Shown: in pieces, positions 1 through 5,186 of the stretch
How positions within the stretch are numbered: position 1 is the first letter of the stretch
Layout: each line of letters opens with the position of its first letter
DNA from: an uncultured Bacilli bacterium
Lineage (GTDB): Bacteria; Bacillota_I; Bacilli_A; RF39; UBA660
DNA: 5,715 nucleotides
Assembly: GCA_947624855.1 (NCBI GenBank)
Contig: CANQMC010000080.1
Coordinates: 1 to 5,715, forward strand
Reading direction: 5' to 3'
Translations under genes and position numbers: made by a program
The notes under the pieces: model-generated
The model's input: the letters and a program-made list of their open reading frames with translations, nothing else
The model's database searches: none
What the model was told of the DNA's origin: nothing

Positions 1-180
1 TTTGATTTAAAAGATATAGTTGATGATATAGATAAATTGGGTTATTCTAATCATTACTTTACTCCAGGATATGAAACAAATAGAAAATATGATTATAGAA
101 AGTATAATATAAAAAAAGATAATAGAGAACTAAAAGGAAAAATATTAGCGATTAAAAATGGTTATGAAGTGGAGGAATAG
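1..180 (+). CDS. C-terminal 59 codons of an unrecognised protein (5' end outside window)
   Basis: An open frame runs from base 1 to a TAG at 178-180 with no internal stop. The peptide is hydrophilic and rich in Lys, Asp and Tyr (it includes DLKDIVDDIDKLGYSN and ends GKILAIKNGYEVEE), and shows no membrane segment. A new ribosome binding site and ATG follow 15 bases after the stop, so it was probably an upstream member of an operon. I do not recognise the family and assign no function. Support is the open frame in AT-rich DNA plus the well-placed downstream start. Confidence 0.55.
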   Translation, partial: FDLKDIVDDIDKLGYSNHYFTPGYETNRKYDYRKYNIKKDNRELKGKILAIKNGYEVEE

Positions 181-195
181 TATTTAGGAAATGCT

Positions 196-279
196 ATGAA
201 TAAAAAAGATTTATATGAACTATTGGAAAAATTATGTGAATCATATATTCTGAAATTCCTTTATTTATTATGTTTTTAA
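196..279 (+). pseudogene. Start of a gene truncated at the junction with the ISL3 remnant
   Basis: AGGAA at 186-190 lies 5 bases before an ATG at 196, an ordinary Shine-Dalgarno arrangement. The frame reads MNKKDLYELLEKLCESYI, which looks like a genuine soluble N-terminus, then turns into a short hydrophobic tail (LKFLYLLCF) and stops at 277-279. The change of character near 245-255 suggests that the original gene was cut there and its last codons come from foreign DNA. It follows the 1-180 gene by 15 bases and was probably co-transcribed with it. The family is not recognised. It could instead be a genuine 27-residue peptide, but the position next to a broken insertion sequence favours truncation. 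Confidence 0.4.
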
Positions 280-316
280 ATAATTTATGATCTTTTCTTA
301 TGTTACTTTTAATTCT

Positions 317-706
317 TCACTTTAATAAAATATCTTTAACATAATTTATTACTGAATATTTAGTATTATTACTTATTCTACATCTATATTCAACAATATT
401 AGTTTTGGCTATAAATCTTTTATTACACATATTACATTTATATTTTTGTTTAGTTAATTCTAAATAACTTATTAATTCAGAAACTTTAGGTATTTTAATT
501 AAAGATTTTCTAGTGCCATTTTTAAGAATAGAATTATCATTAATACAACCACAAACAGGACAATATTCATAATTATTTTTTAAATAGCCTTTATAGACAA
601 GTACCTTTTTACCTTTGATTTTACGATTTTCTACAAAATTTTCATTAAAAATAACATTTTTATCTTCCATATTTAAAGATTTTAAGATAGAATTAGATAT
701 AGACAT
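317..706 (-). pseudogene. ISL3-family transposase, N-terminal fragment
   Basis: About 129 residues remain of a transposase family that is usually around 400 or more residues long. The fragment keeps the N-terminal zinc ribbon of ISL3 transposases: C49-x2-C52 (YCPVCG) and C91-x2-C94 (KCNMCNKRF), with the basic and hydrophobic stretch between them typical of this DNA-binding domain. The downstream helix-turn-helix and the DDE catalytic core are absent, so it cannot transpose. The frame ends at a TGA (317-319), and no other frame beyond it looks like the missing part. I chose the ATG at 704-706 because AAAGGAAG (713-720) sits 6 bases upstream; the TTG six bases further upstream abuts that site. 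The family assignment rests on the zinc-ribbon pattern and general resemblance. Confidence 0.8.
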
Positions 707-771
707 AAACAACTTCCTTTACTTGTTTTTTAGTTAATATAATTGTAACAGGACAAGTTGCTTATGTCTAT
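699..771. repeat. 17-bp inverted repeat spanning transposase promoter and start codon
   Basis: Bases 699-715 (ATAGACATAAACAACTT) and the reverse complement of 755-771 agree at 16 of 17 positions. One arm contains the -35 box and the other contains the ATG start codon. The 39-base centre holds the -10 box. The outer arm lies upstream of the predicted transcript start, so the pair acts as DNA and not as an mRNA hairpin. It could be a protein-binding site or part of the element's end structure. Confidence 0.55.
742..770 (-). promoter_or_regulatory. Promoter of the ISL3-type transposase
   Basis: Read on the minus strand, TAGACA (770-765) and TACAAT (747-742) are separated by 17 bases, each matching the sigma-A consensus at five of six positions. 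A TG one base before the -10 box makes it an extended -10. The predicted start of transcription is about 25 bases upstream of the ribosome binding site at 720-713. Confidence 0.6.
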
Positions 772-780
772 TTTTTTTGT

Positions 781-812
781 CTAAAAAAGAAGTAATGAAT
801 TTATTTCATCAC
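781..812 (-). terminator. Intrinsic terminator for the minus-strand gene fragment ending at 839
   Basis: On the minus strand an 8-bp stem (GTGATGAA, 812-805, with TTCATTAC, 799-792, including one G-T pair) has a 5-base loop and is followed by TTCTTTTTT. It lies 27 bases after the stop codon of the minus-strand ORF at 839, which supports that ORF being the end of a real gene. Confidence 0.6.
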
Positions 813-838
813 CCCTTAATGTTTAAGAACCTTTTTAA

Positions 839-958
839 TTATGCTTTATCTAAATATATAAAACATTTAGTTCCATCTTTAGTTATTCCTATATTTATCG
901 TACCACTAGTATAATCTATTGGTATACTTGTATCTTTTGAAAATGAAGAAGAAATCAT
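839..958 (-). pseudogene. C-terminal fragment of an unrecognised gene
   Basis: The minus strand reads KDTSIPIDYTSGTINIG and then ITKDGTKCFIYLDKA before a TAA at 841-839. It has a natural-looking protein end and is followed by an intrinsic terminator. The only in-frame ATG (958-956) has no ribosome binding site, and the first residues (MISSSFS) are low in complexity and overlap the antisense frame of the kinase-like gene. The original gene was therefore probably longer and lost its 5' part at a breakpoint between about 915 and 958. The family is not recognised; a free-standing 39-residue peptide is the less likely alternative. Confidence 0.45.
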
Positions 959-1655
959 AGTTTATTTATCTCATTATGATAGTACAAAAGATAATTTTAT
1001 TAAAAGAATCTTTACTACAATTTTTACTAAACAATTTCAAAAGAACAATTATTGCATATTACATGGAGCCTGTGCTGTTAAGAACGGGAAAGCAATTATT
1101 ATTACAGGTCCTCCAGGAACTGGAAAAACAACATTATTACTGCGATTACTGGAAAATGGATATGATTATATTGCAAACGATAGATTGGCACTTAAGGTTT
1201 GTGAAGATAAAATAATAGTATGTGGTATTCCGTTTTCAATGGGGATTATCTATGAGGATATAAAAAATAAAATTGATGAAAAAAATTGTTCATACATTGA
1301 AAGTATTGATAAAATATTTGTTGAAAATAAAGACGTTCCAGAAAAGTTTAGAGTAAAGATGCTTAATAAAGCAGAAGTAAAAAGCATCTTATTACCAACT
1401 TACAATCTTGATGATATTGGAGTAAGAATTACCCAAGTGAAAGATAATTCACAAATCATAAGTGAAAATGTAATGATGGAAACTGCAATTCCCAATCAAA
1501 AATATTATTTGAATGAAATAATAGATGTTAAATATGGAGATACTTCCTTTTTAAAAAATATATCAACATATAGAATTGCACAAGGAGTTTGTTCAACAGA
1601 TGAAATAATAAATGAGTTGGAAAATGTTAGTAAAAGAAAGGTGAAAGTAGAATGA
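915..1655 (+). pseudogene. HPr kinase/phosphorylase-like P-loop protein lacking its N-terminus
   Basis: The frame is open from 915, after a TAA at 912-914, to a TGA at 1653-1655 (246 codons). It has no ATG, GTG or TTG until a TTG at 1185, which lies beyond the catalytic motif. The fold is indicated by LHGACAVKNGKAIII followed by the Walker A loop TGPPGTGKTT (1104-1133), then DYIANDRLAL and GIPFSMGI, the order seen in the C-terminal domain of HprK and its relatives. In that family this domain binds ATP and phosphorylates Ser or Thr of a protein or peptide; here the target is unknown. Its stop overlaps the next ATG by 4 bases, so it belonged to the Nudix operon. Either the 5' end was deleted near 915-958 or a frameshift separates it from an upstream start. 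The family call is fairly sure; activity is doubtful. Confidence 0.7.
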
Positions 1656-2146
1656 AAAAATCTGATATTAATTTTGTGTTAGATAATATAAAGGTAAATT
1701 GTCGAGCAGTTGGAATAATTGCAAATAATGATATGATTTTAATGCAAAAACGCCAGAGAGATAATTTTTGGACTTTGCCTGGTGGAAAAATTGCATTATT
1801 AGAAAAGGGCGAAGAAACCATTCAAAGAGAACTGAAAGAAGAAATTGGCATTGACTTTGAAAATTGTACTATGTATAATGTTAAAGAGAACTTTTTTAAA
1901 TTTGAAAATCAACAATACCATGAATTTATTTTTATGTATTTAATAAATCCTAATCAAGTTACGGGATTATGTATAGACAAAGAATTTGATGGGATTGAAA
2001 CTCAAAAAAAACTTCAATTTAGATGGATGACAGAAAAAGAATTATTGTCTACAGAAATAGCACCAACGTGGTTAAAAGATGAGTTACTTACTTATTTAAA
2101 TGCTGATTTTAAAGGAAAAACAAAAATGTTAGGGAGGAAATTATGA
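1652..2146 (+). CDS. Nudix hydrolase (first of a tandem pair)
   Basis: This 164-residue protein has a perfect Nudix box at residues 45-67: GKIALLE, a seven-residue spacer KGEETIQ, then RELKEEIGI. The metal-binding glutamates are E60, E63 and E64. FWTLPGG just before the box is the usual lead-in. Family members cleave a nucleoside diphosphate linked to another group (nucleotide sugars, dinucleotides, oxidised dNTPs); the motif alone does not give the substrate. The start is the ATG at 1652, with AAAGGTG at 1637-1643 eight bases upstream and ATGA overlapping the preceding stop. It ends with another ATGA overlap into a paralogue that is about two-thirds identical over residues 1-67, including the shared N-terminal pattern NCRAV. 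The pair looks like a local duplication that has since diverged. Confidence 0.88.
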   Translation: MKKSDINFVLDNIKVNCRAVGIIANNDMILMQKRQRDNFWTLPGGKIALLEKGEETIQRELKEEIGIDFENCTMYNVKENFFKFENQQYHEFIFMYLINPNQVTGLCIDKEFDGIETQKKLQFRWMTEKELLSTEIAPTWLKDELLTYLNADFKGKTKMLGRKL

Positions 2147-2640
2147 AAGAAAAAGACATCAACGTAGTAATTGATAATGTAAGATTAAATTGTAGGGCTG
2201 TGGCAGTCATTATAGAAAATGATAAAGTCTTATTTCAAAAGAGGAAACAAGATCAATTTTGGGCTCTTCCGGGAGGAAAAATTCATGTTTTAGAAAAAGG
2301 TGAAGATACAATCAAAAGAGAATTAAAAGAGGAGTTAGGAATTAAAGATTTTTCTATAGAACGTTTTAATAGCGTTTCAGAATACTTTTTTGGATTCGAT
2401 ACTGAAAAATATCATCAATATATATTTTCTTATATTGTATCAGTAGATGAACACGAATGGATTTTTCAAAAAGAGGAATTTGATGGAATAGAAGAAAATG
2501 AAAATTTACTTTATAAGTGGTTTCCTTTAGCAGAATTAAAAGAAGCACCAATTAAACCCGATTTTATAGCAGAACAAATAATGAATTCAAAAAATAATAA
2601 TATTCAATTTATTTCTTATACGGAAGAAAATAGTATATGA
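2143..2640 (+). CDS. Nudix hydrolase (second of a tandem pair)
   Basis: This 165-residue paralogue of the preceding gene has an intact Nudix box at residues 45-67 (GKIHVLE, spacer KGEDTIK, RELKEELGI). The metal-binding glutamates E60, E63 and E64 and the lead-in FWALPGG are kept. Both copies also share a later pattern, YH(E/Q)(F/Y)IF followed by EFDGIE and a conserved Trp, so the similarity runs the full length. The C-terminal tails differ, which suggests different substrates or partners. A strong ribosome binding site, AGGGAGG (2131-2137), lies 5 bases before the ATG, itself within an ATGA overlap. The gene ends in a third ATGA overlap, with the triad protein. The Nudix class is certain; the reaction is not known. 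Confidence 0.88.
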   Translation: MKEKDINVVIDNVRLNCRAVAVIIENDKVLFQKRKQDQFWALPGGKIHVLEKGEDTIKRELKEELGIKDFSIERFNSVSEYFFGFDTEKYHQYIFSYIVSVDEHEWIFQKEEFDGIEENENLLYKWFPLAELKEAPIKPDFIAEQIMNSKNNNIQFISYTEENSI

Positions 2641-3605
2641 TTATAAAAAGAGAAGAGATAAAGTCTATTCAGAAAAAAAAGTTTACCGATGATCAATTTA
2701 ATAGCTTCAGTTGGATAAAATATATAGTATCCTGTTATTATTTAAAAAAAGTTATTCGTACTTCCATAGTTGATACTTTTGAGTTTATAGAATTATTGAG
2801 AAAACATTATGATGGAAATATGTCGAACGCATTACATTCAATACAAATGGAAGAATATGAAAAAGTGCGGTTTAATTGTTATTATTTATCAAAATTGTTA
2901 AAAGAAAAACTAGACGAACATAATATTAAAACTGAATATATAACGTATCAATCAGAGGGCTTTTCTACGGATATTGGGGATAAAATTATTAAAGAATCAC
3001 ATATTTCAATTGTATGGACAACGAAGAAAAAGAATCAAAAATTGTTTATTTTATTTGATCCAGGTTTATATATTGAAAAACCTTTCGTATTTTTTCAAAA
3101 TTCTAATTCTAAAAAAATAAAAGTTAAAAATTGTATTTTTCAAATAAAAAATAATAATAGTAAAGATTATCCAATGATTCAAACTATTGATGGTATAAAC
3201 AGAAATAGTTATAGTACTGAGAAATATCACTTAATCAAAAAACTAAATCCTTATTATTATACTACAAATGTTGAAGATATGCTATTTCCTATTTCTATAT
3301 GCCTAATTCCAGGATTCAAAATTTCAAAAACAAATGGAAAAAATGGTGCATATATTAAATTGATGTATGCTCATCGTTATTTGGAATATTATACTGCTTT
3401 AGAGAAAAAAAAGAAAAGATTAACGTATGACGAAATCAAAGGAATGCCAAAAGAACTATTAAAAGAACATTTGCATTGCTGTTGCCAAACTTTAAAAAAA
3501 GATATTGATGATGTCATAAGCGATATATATTTTATGATTGACCATGAACAAGAATACAAAAGTTATATTATAGATTCAAGAATCACTAACTCACTTTATG
3601 AATAG
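2637..3605 (+). CDS. Possible transglutaminase/NAT-like protein with Cys-His-Asp triad
   Basis: This 322-residue soluble protein has no signal peptide or membrane segment and matches no family I can name from sequence. Residues 78-145 show a recognisable order: RFNCYYLSKLLKEKL with C81 at the start of a helix, ESHISIVW with H122 starting a strand, and LFILFDPGL with D141. Cys at a helix start, then His and Asp on successive strands, is the pattern of transglutaminase-like and arylamine N-acetyltransferase folds, which use a Cys thioester to transfer acyl groups or cut amide bonds. The region after 215 is probably a separate domain and carries CCC at 281-283. The start is the ATG at 2637 in an ATGA overlap with the Nudix gene, with only a weak purine-rich site (GGAAGA), so translation is likely coupled. 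The fold assignment is inference. Confidence 0.6.
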   Translation: MIIKREEIKSIQKKKFTDDQFNSFSWIKYIVSCYYLKKVIRTSIVDTFEFIELLRKHYDGNMSNALHSIQMEEYEKVRFNCYYLSKLLKEKLDEHNIKTEYITYQSEGFSTDIGDKIIKESHISIVWTTKKKNQKLFILFDPGLYIEKPFVFFQNSNSKKIKVKNCIFQIKNNNSKDYPMIQTIDGINRNSYSTEKYHLIKKLNPYYYTTNVEDMLFPISICLIPGFKISKTNGKNGAYIKLMYAHRYLEYYTALEKKKKRLTYDEIKGMPKELLKEHLHCCCQTLKKDIDDVISDIYFMIDHEQEYKSYIIDSRITNSLYE

Positions 3606-3640
3606 AATTATTATTCATGATAGTGCTATTCTATATTTTT
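3602..3640 (+). terminator. Weak hairpin at the end of the operon
   Basis: ATAGAAT (3602-3608) can pair with ATTCTAT (3628-3634) across a 19-base loop, followed by a short T run. It overlaps the stop codon of the triad protein. The long loop makes it a weak terminator at best; the strong one is 30 bases further on. Confidence 0.3.
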
Positions 3641-3668
3641 AATTTTAAAATAATTGTTTTGTTTATAT

Positions 3669-3717
3669 GAGACTGTTGAAATAATTAACTGTTTAATTAT
3701 TTGACAGGCTCTTTTTT
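3669..3717 (+). terminator. Strong intrinsic terminator of the kinase-Nudix operon
   Basis: The left arm 3669-3688 and right arm 3693-3711 pair over about 18 bp with one mismatch and one bulge: an outer GAG with CTC, then CTGT with ACAG, then a perfect 10-bp AT block. A CTGT loop closes it and TTTTTTATTTTTATT follows. The position, 64 bases after the last operon stop codon, fits. A GGCTC-type terminal repeat of a mobile element could look similar, so an element edge here is not excluded. Confidence 0.75.
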
Positions 3718-3880
3718 ATTTTTATTGTTTCTATTTATATATAAAAATCTCTAAAATTGGACAATATCCCCATCAACCGACATTTTTTTTAATTTATATG
3801 TCGTATGATGTTAAAAAATAGCAATACCTCACAGAAAATATTGATAGGTAGTTACAAATATTTTACGTGAAATTTAGTTC
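3718..3880. other. Non-coding AT-rich spacer
   Basis: No convincing gene lies between the operon terminator and the leader promoter. CGACAT (3778-3783) can pair with ATGTCG (3798-3803), a 6-bp stem with a T-rich 14-base loop. Short ORFs from 3798 and 3806 have no ribosome binding site. The edge between the operon segment and the ICE-like segment probably falls here, but I cannot place it. Confidence 0.4.
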
Positions 3881-3881
3881 A

Positions 3882-3910
3882 TAGTCAGTAATTATTTATC
3901 AATCTATAAT
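3882..3910 (+). promoter_or_regulatory. Promoter for the leader ORF and sigma-like gene
   Basis: A perfect -10 box TATAAT (3905-3910) is preceded by TAGTCA (3882-3887, four of six matches to TTGACA) at a 17-base spacing. The predicted start is about 3917. The -10 box lies in the centre of an 8-bp inverted repeat, TTATCAAT (3896-3903) and ATTGATAA (3914-3921), which could be an operator. Confidence 0.55.
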
Positions 3911-3919
3911 TACATTGAT

Positions 3920-3955
3920 AAGAAAGCATTATTGGTAGTATTCTTGTGCTTTCTT
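3920..3955 (+). promoter_or_regulatory. 5' leader hairpin
   Basis: AAGAAAGCA (3920-3928) pairs perfectly with TGCTTTCTT (3947-3955), a 9-bp stem with an 18-base loop. It lies at or next to the predicted 5' end of the transcript, before the leader ORF's ribosome binding site at 3974-3979. It may stabilise the mRNA or take part in attenuation. Confidence 0.4.
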
Positions 3956-3989
3956 AAAAAGGAACATTGCTCTGGGGAGTGATTGCCTT

Positions 3990-4103
3990 ATGGAAACTGA
4001 AGAATGCTACTTTTATTTTAAATTAGATGCGTTAGAAGTAAAAAAAGACCGTATTTTACACTCATTTTTAGAGTGTAAAATACGTTTTTTTACTGTCCTT
4101 TGA
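3990..4103 (+). CDS. 37-residue leader peptide overlapping a terminator
   Basis: GGGGAG (3974-3979) lies 10 bases before an ATG at 3990. The frame begins METEECYFYFKLDALEV and runs to a TGA at 4101-4103. Codons 21 to 32 are exactly the stem and loop of a perfect intrinsic terminator, so a ribosome translating the ORF would cover and disrupt the hairpin. This is the usual logic of a leader peptide controlling a downstream gene; the tet(M) leader ORF of Tn916 is the established example in a conjugative transposon. The cluster Cys-Tyr-Phe-Tyr-Phe at residues 6-10 is a possible stall site, but that is speculation. The next gene, sigma-like, starts 73 bases after the stop. I do not recognise the peptide as a named family. 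Confidence 0.6.
   Translation: METEECYFYFKLDALEVKKDRILHSFLECKIRFFTVL
4040..4091 (+). terminator. Perfect 14-bp intrinsic terminator inside the leader ORF (attenuator)
   Basis: CGTATTTTACACTC (4050-4063) and its exact complement (4071-4084) enclose a 7-base loop. Seven Ts follow (4085-4091). Seven As precede it (4040-4046), so it can also work on the opposite strand. It lies fully inside the 37-codon ORF and upstream of the sigma-like gene, which fits an attenuator better than an end-of-gene terminator. Confidence 0.85.
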
Positions 4104-4113
4104 TCCTTTTTTT

Positions 4114-4170
4114 AGGTGTAGAAGCCCACCTCTAAATCAATTAATTTTTGAAATTTTAATTGATGTGAGG
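4114..4170 (+). promoter_or_regulatory. Two mutually exclusive hairpins controlling the sigma gene's ribosome binding site
   Basis: Hairpin A pairs AGGTG (4114-4118) with CACCT (4127-4131). Hairpin B pairs ATCAATTAA (4136-4144) with TTAATTGAT (4156-4164), and its base extends by pairing CCTC (4129-4132) with GAGG (4167-4170), the Shine-Dalgarno sequence of the sigma-like gene. CCT at 4129-4131 is used by both, so A and the extended B cannot form together: A frees the binding site and B hides it. This is the arrangement of translational attenuation. Confidence 0.55.
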
Positions 4171-4176
4171 AAAAAA

Positions 4177-4695
4177 ATGAGTCAAAGACCAAAAGAAGAA
4201 AATATAAAGACAATCCATATACATTGGAATATAATGAGGAAAAAAATTTATAAAGTTATATTTAGAAATACACGAAAAATTGAGAGAACTGTAAAGGTTA
4301 ACGAAGAAATATTTGAAGCATTCAATAAATTTGAATTAGATGATTTGTCTAAAATGAATGAGTATGATAATCATATTGAGCATTCACAAATCTTTGAAAA
4401 TAATTTGTATAGTCGTGCATTAAATAAACCTATTAGCGTCGAAGAAATGGTTGATAAGAAGATGTTAGATGAGTTAGTAAAGAATGCAATTAGTGAATTA
4501 TCGAACATCCAAAAAAGAAGAATTATCAAATACTATTTTGACAACAAAACCGAATCGGAAATTGCAAGTGAAGAAAACGCAACACAACAATCTGTTCATA
4601 TAAGTTTAGAGCGTGCAAGGGAAAAATTAAAAGGAATTTTAAAAAAGATTAAAAATTTAGTCTGTTATTTTTCTGTTTTTTTAGGAAACACGTGA
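4177..4695 (+). CDS. Sigma-70 region 4-like regulator of ICE type
   Basis: This 172-residue basic protein has the layout of sigma-like regulators common in Firmicute conjugative elements. Residues 24-105 include KVNEEIFEAF, FELDDLSKMNEYDNHIEHS, ALNKPISVEEMV and a helix leading to the domain. Region 4 follows at about 106-155: SELSNIQKRRIIKYYF, then a helix-turn-helix ending SLERAREKLKGIL. Such proteins lack region 2 and probably act as DNA-binding activators or partial sigma factors. I chose the ATG at 4177 because GAGG (4167-4170) sits 6 bases upstream; a GTG at 4165 lies in that same site. The final stretch (LVCYFSVFLGNT) is hydrophobic and unlike the rest, so the end may be altered. Expression is probably governed by the leader region before it. 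Confidence 0.78.
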   Translation: MSQRPKEENIKTIHIHWNIMRKKIYKVIFRNTRKIERTVKVNEEIFEAFNKFELDDLSKMNEYDNHIEHSQIFENNLYSRALNKPISVEEMVDKKMLDELVKNAISELSNIQKRRIIKYYFDNKTESEIASEENATQQSVHISLERAREKLKGILKKIKNLVCYFSVFLGNT

Positions 4696-4734
4696 GAGGG
4701 AATTTCCTCTTACCTATTTCATTATTTGAAATAG
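4695..4734 (+). terminator. Hairpins after the sigma-like gene
   Basis: AGAGG (4695-4699) pairs with CCTCT (4706-4710) directly after the stop codon. CTATTTCA (4714-4721) pairs perfectly with TGAAATAG (4727-4734) across 5 bases. Neither has a clear T run, so termination is possible but weakly supported. Confidence 0.35.
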
Positions 4735-4925
4735 ATTTGCTCTTTGACGATTCCATATATTTCTATCAAATACGTTTCTATTAAATGGAGCACGTTAGTA
4801 AGTACGCAATAATTCTTTGTTATAACAAGGAAGCGAGAAATACTTGACTATAAAATTGGTTTGCCACTAATATTGCGATGATCTTTAATAGATATAATGA
4901 TACTTTTGCCTAGCGACAGACTCAA
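4735..4925. other. Intergenic DNA between the sigma-like gene and a minus-strand gene end
   Basis: No supported gene is visible. A 12-bp perfect palindrome, TTGTTATAACAA (4817-4828), sits between CGCAATA (about 4805-4811) and a complementary TATTGCG some 60 bases later. A 20-codon frame from 4785 lacks a ribosome binding site. Palindromes in ICE intergenic DNA can be transfer origins or regulator sites, but nothing here identifies one. Confidence 0.35.
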
Positions 4926-4985
4926 TCAATCGGGGCAACTCGGAGAAAACCTCGGAGGAGTTGGAATACTCATGGAATTGATACG
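4926..4985 (-). pseudogene. Last 19 codons plus stop of the gene interrupted by the IS21-like block
   Basis: Read on the minus strand directly from the edge of the insertion block, the frame gives RINSMSIPTPPRFSPSCPD and stops at TGA (4928-4926). It continues the reading frame of the partial gene at 5715-5614 exactly if the block 4986-5613 is removed; the joined peptide would read EREQERDRINSM. The DNA is visibly richer in GC than the insertion block. It is therefore most simply the displaced C-terminal end of that gene. The continuity of frame is seen in the sequence; the common origin is inference, and no target duplication confirms it. Confidence 0.45.
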
Positions 4986-5065
4986 TGTTAAAGTCAATAT
5001 AAAAATGTAATATTTGGTCCATATAATTATGTAGGAAAACCTACATTTTTATGTTGACATTATCA
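4986..5065. mobile_element. 80-bp palindromic element with 24-bp terminal inverted repeats (copy C)
   Basis: Bases 4986-5009 (beginning TGTTAAAGTCAATAT) and the reverse complement of 5042-5065 agree at 21 of 24 positions. The ends are TG and CA facing outward. Inside is TGTAGG-AAAA-CCTACA with a following TTTTTAT. The ends match those of the other two copies in this window. It may be a miniature derivative of an IS21-like element or such an element's end. No target duplication is seen. Confidence 0.6.
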
Positions 5066-5135
5066 CTAATTCAGTATAATTTGGTTTTATTTCTAGTTCT
5101 TTCATTATAACTAGCTCCTTTCTTAATTCATTCAA
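5049..5135 (-). pseudogene. istA-like transposase, N-terminal fragment B
   Basis: On the minus strand a TTG (5135-5133) begins a frame reading NELRKELVIMKELEIKPNYTEL, then VIMST and a TAA (5051-5049). It aligns with the start of the larger fragment at 5513: ELMILKTNELKPNYSEL there against ELVIMKELEIKPNYTEL here. After that point (base 5066) the sequence is the end of palindromic element C, which supplies the last residues and the stop. AAGGAG (5151-5146) lies 10 bases upstream, a long spacing. This is an inactive remnant of a related but not identical IS21-family copy, since the protein differs from fragment A at many positions. Confidence 0.6.
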
Positions 5136-5186
5136 TTTACATCAACTCCTTATTCTTAATAAGAAGTTATCATTTTTTTCTCAAAA

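Noticed and set aside
819..914. 31-codon plus-strand ORF (starts MFKNLFNYALSK) that could be the missing start of the kinase-like gene
   Set aside because: It has no ribosome binding site, ends in TAA directly before the kinase frame, and is antisense to the better-supported minus-strand gene end with a terminator.
976..1215. 79-codon plus-strand ORF with an ATG at 976
   Set aside because: It is out of frame with the Walker A motif and the conserved kinase-like sequence on the same strand, and has no ribosome binding site.
1185..1655. Start of the kinase-like gene at the TTG 1185
   Set aside because: Conserved sequence including the P-loop extends upstream in the same frame to about 945, so this TTG is an internal leucine codon.
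1627..1821. 64-codon minus-strand ORF
   Set aside because: It lies antisense to the first Nudix gene and has no ribosome binding site or recognisable domain.
2366..2551. 61-codon minus-strand ORF
   Set aside because: It is antisense to the second Nudix gene and has no independent support.
3806..3871. 21-codon ORF (MMLKNSNTSQKILIGS) as a possible second leader peptide
   Set aside because: There is no ribosome binding site and it lies upstream of the predicted promoter at 3882-3910.
4785..4847. 20-residue ORF (MEHVSKYAIILCYNKEARNT)
   Set aside because: No ribosome binding site and no recognised family; it may be decayed coding sequence but cannot be supported.
4926..4985. GC-richer stretch considered as a group II intron or structured RNA because of repeated CTCGGAG-like motifs
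   Set aside because: No domain V, GTGYG start or consistent stem set was found; a minus-strand coding tail explains it better.
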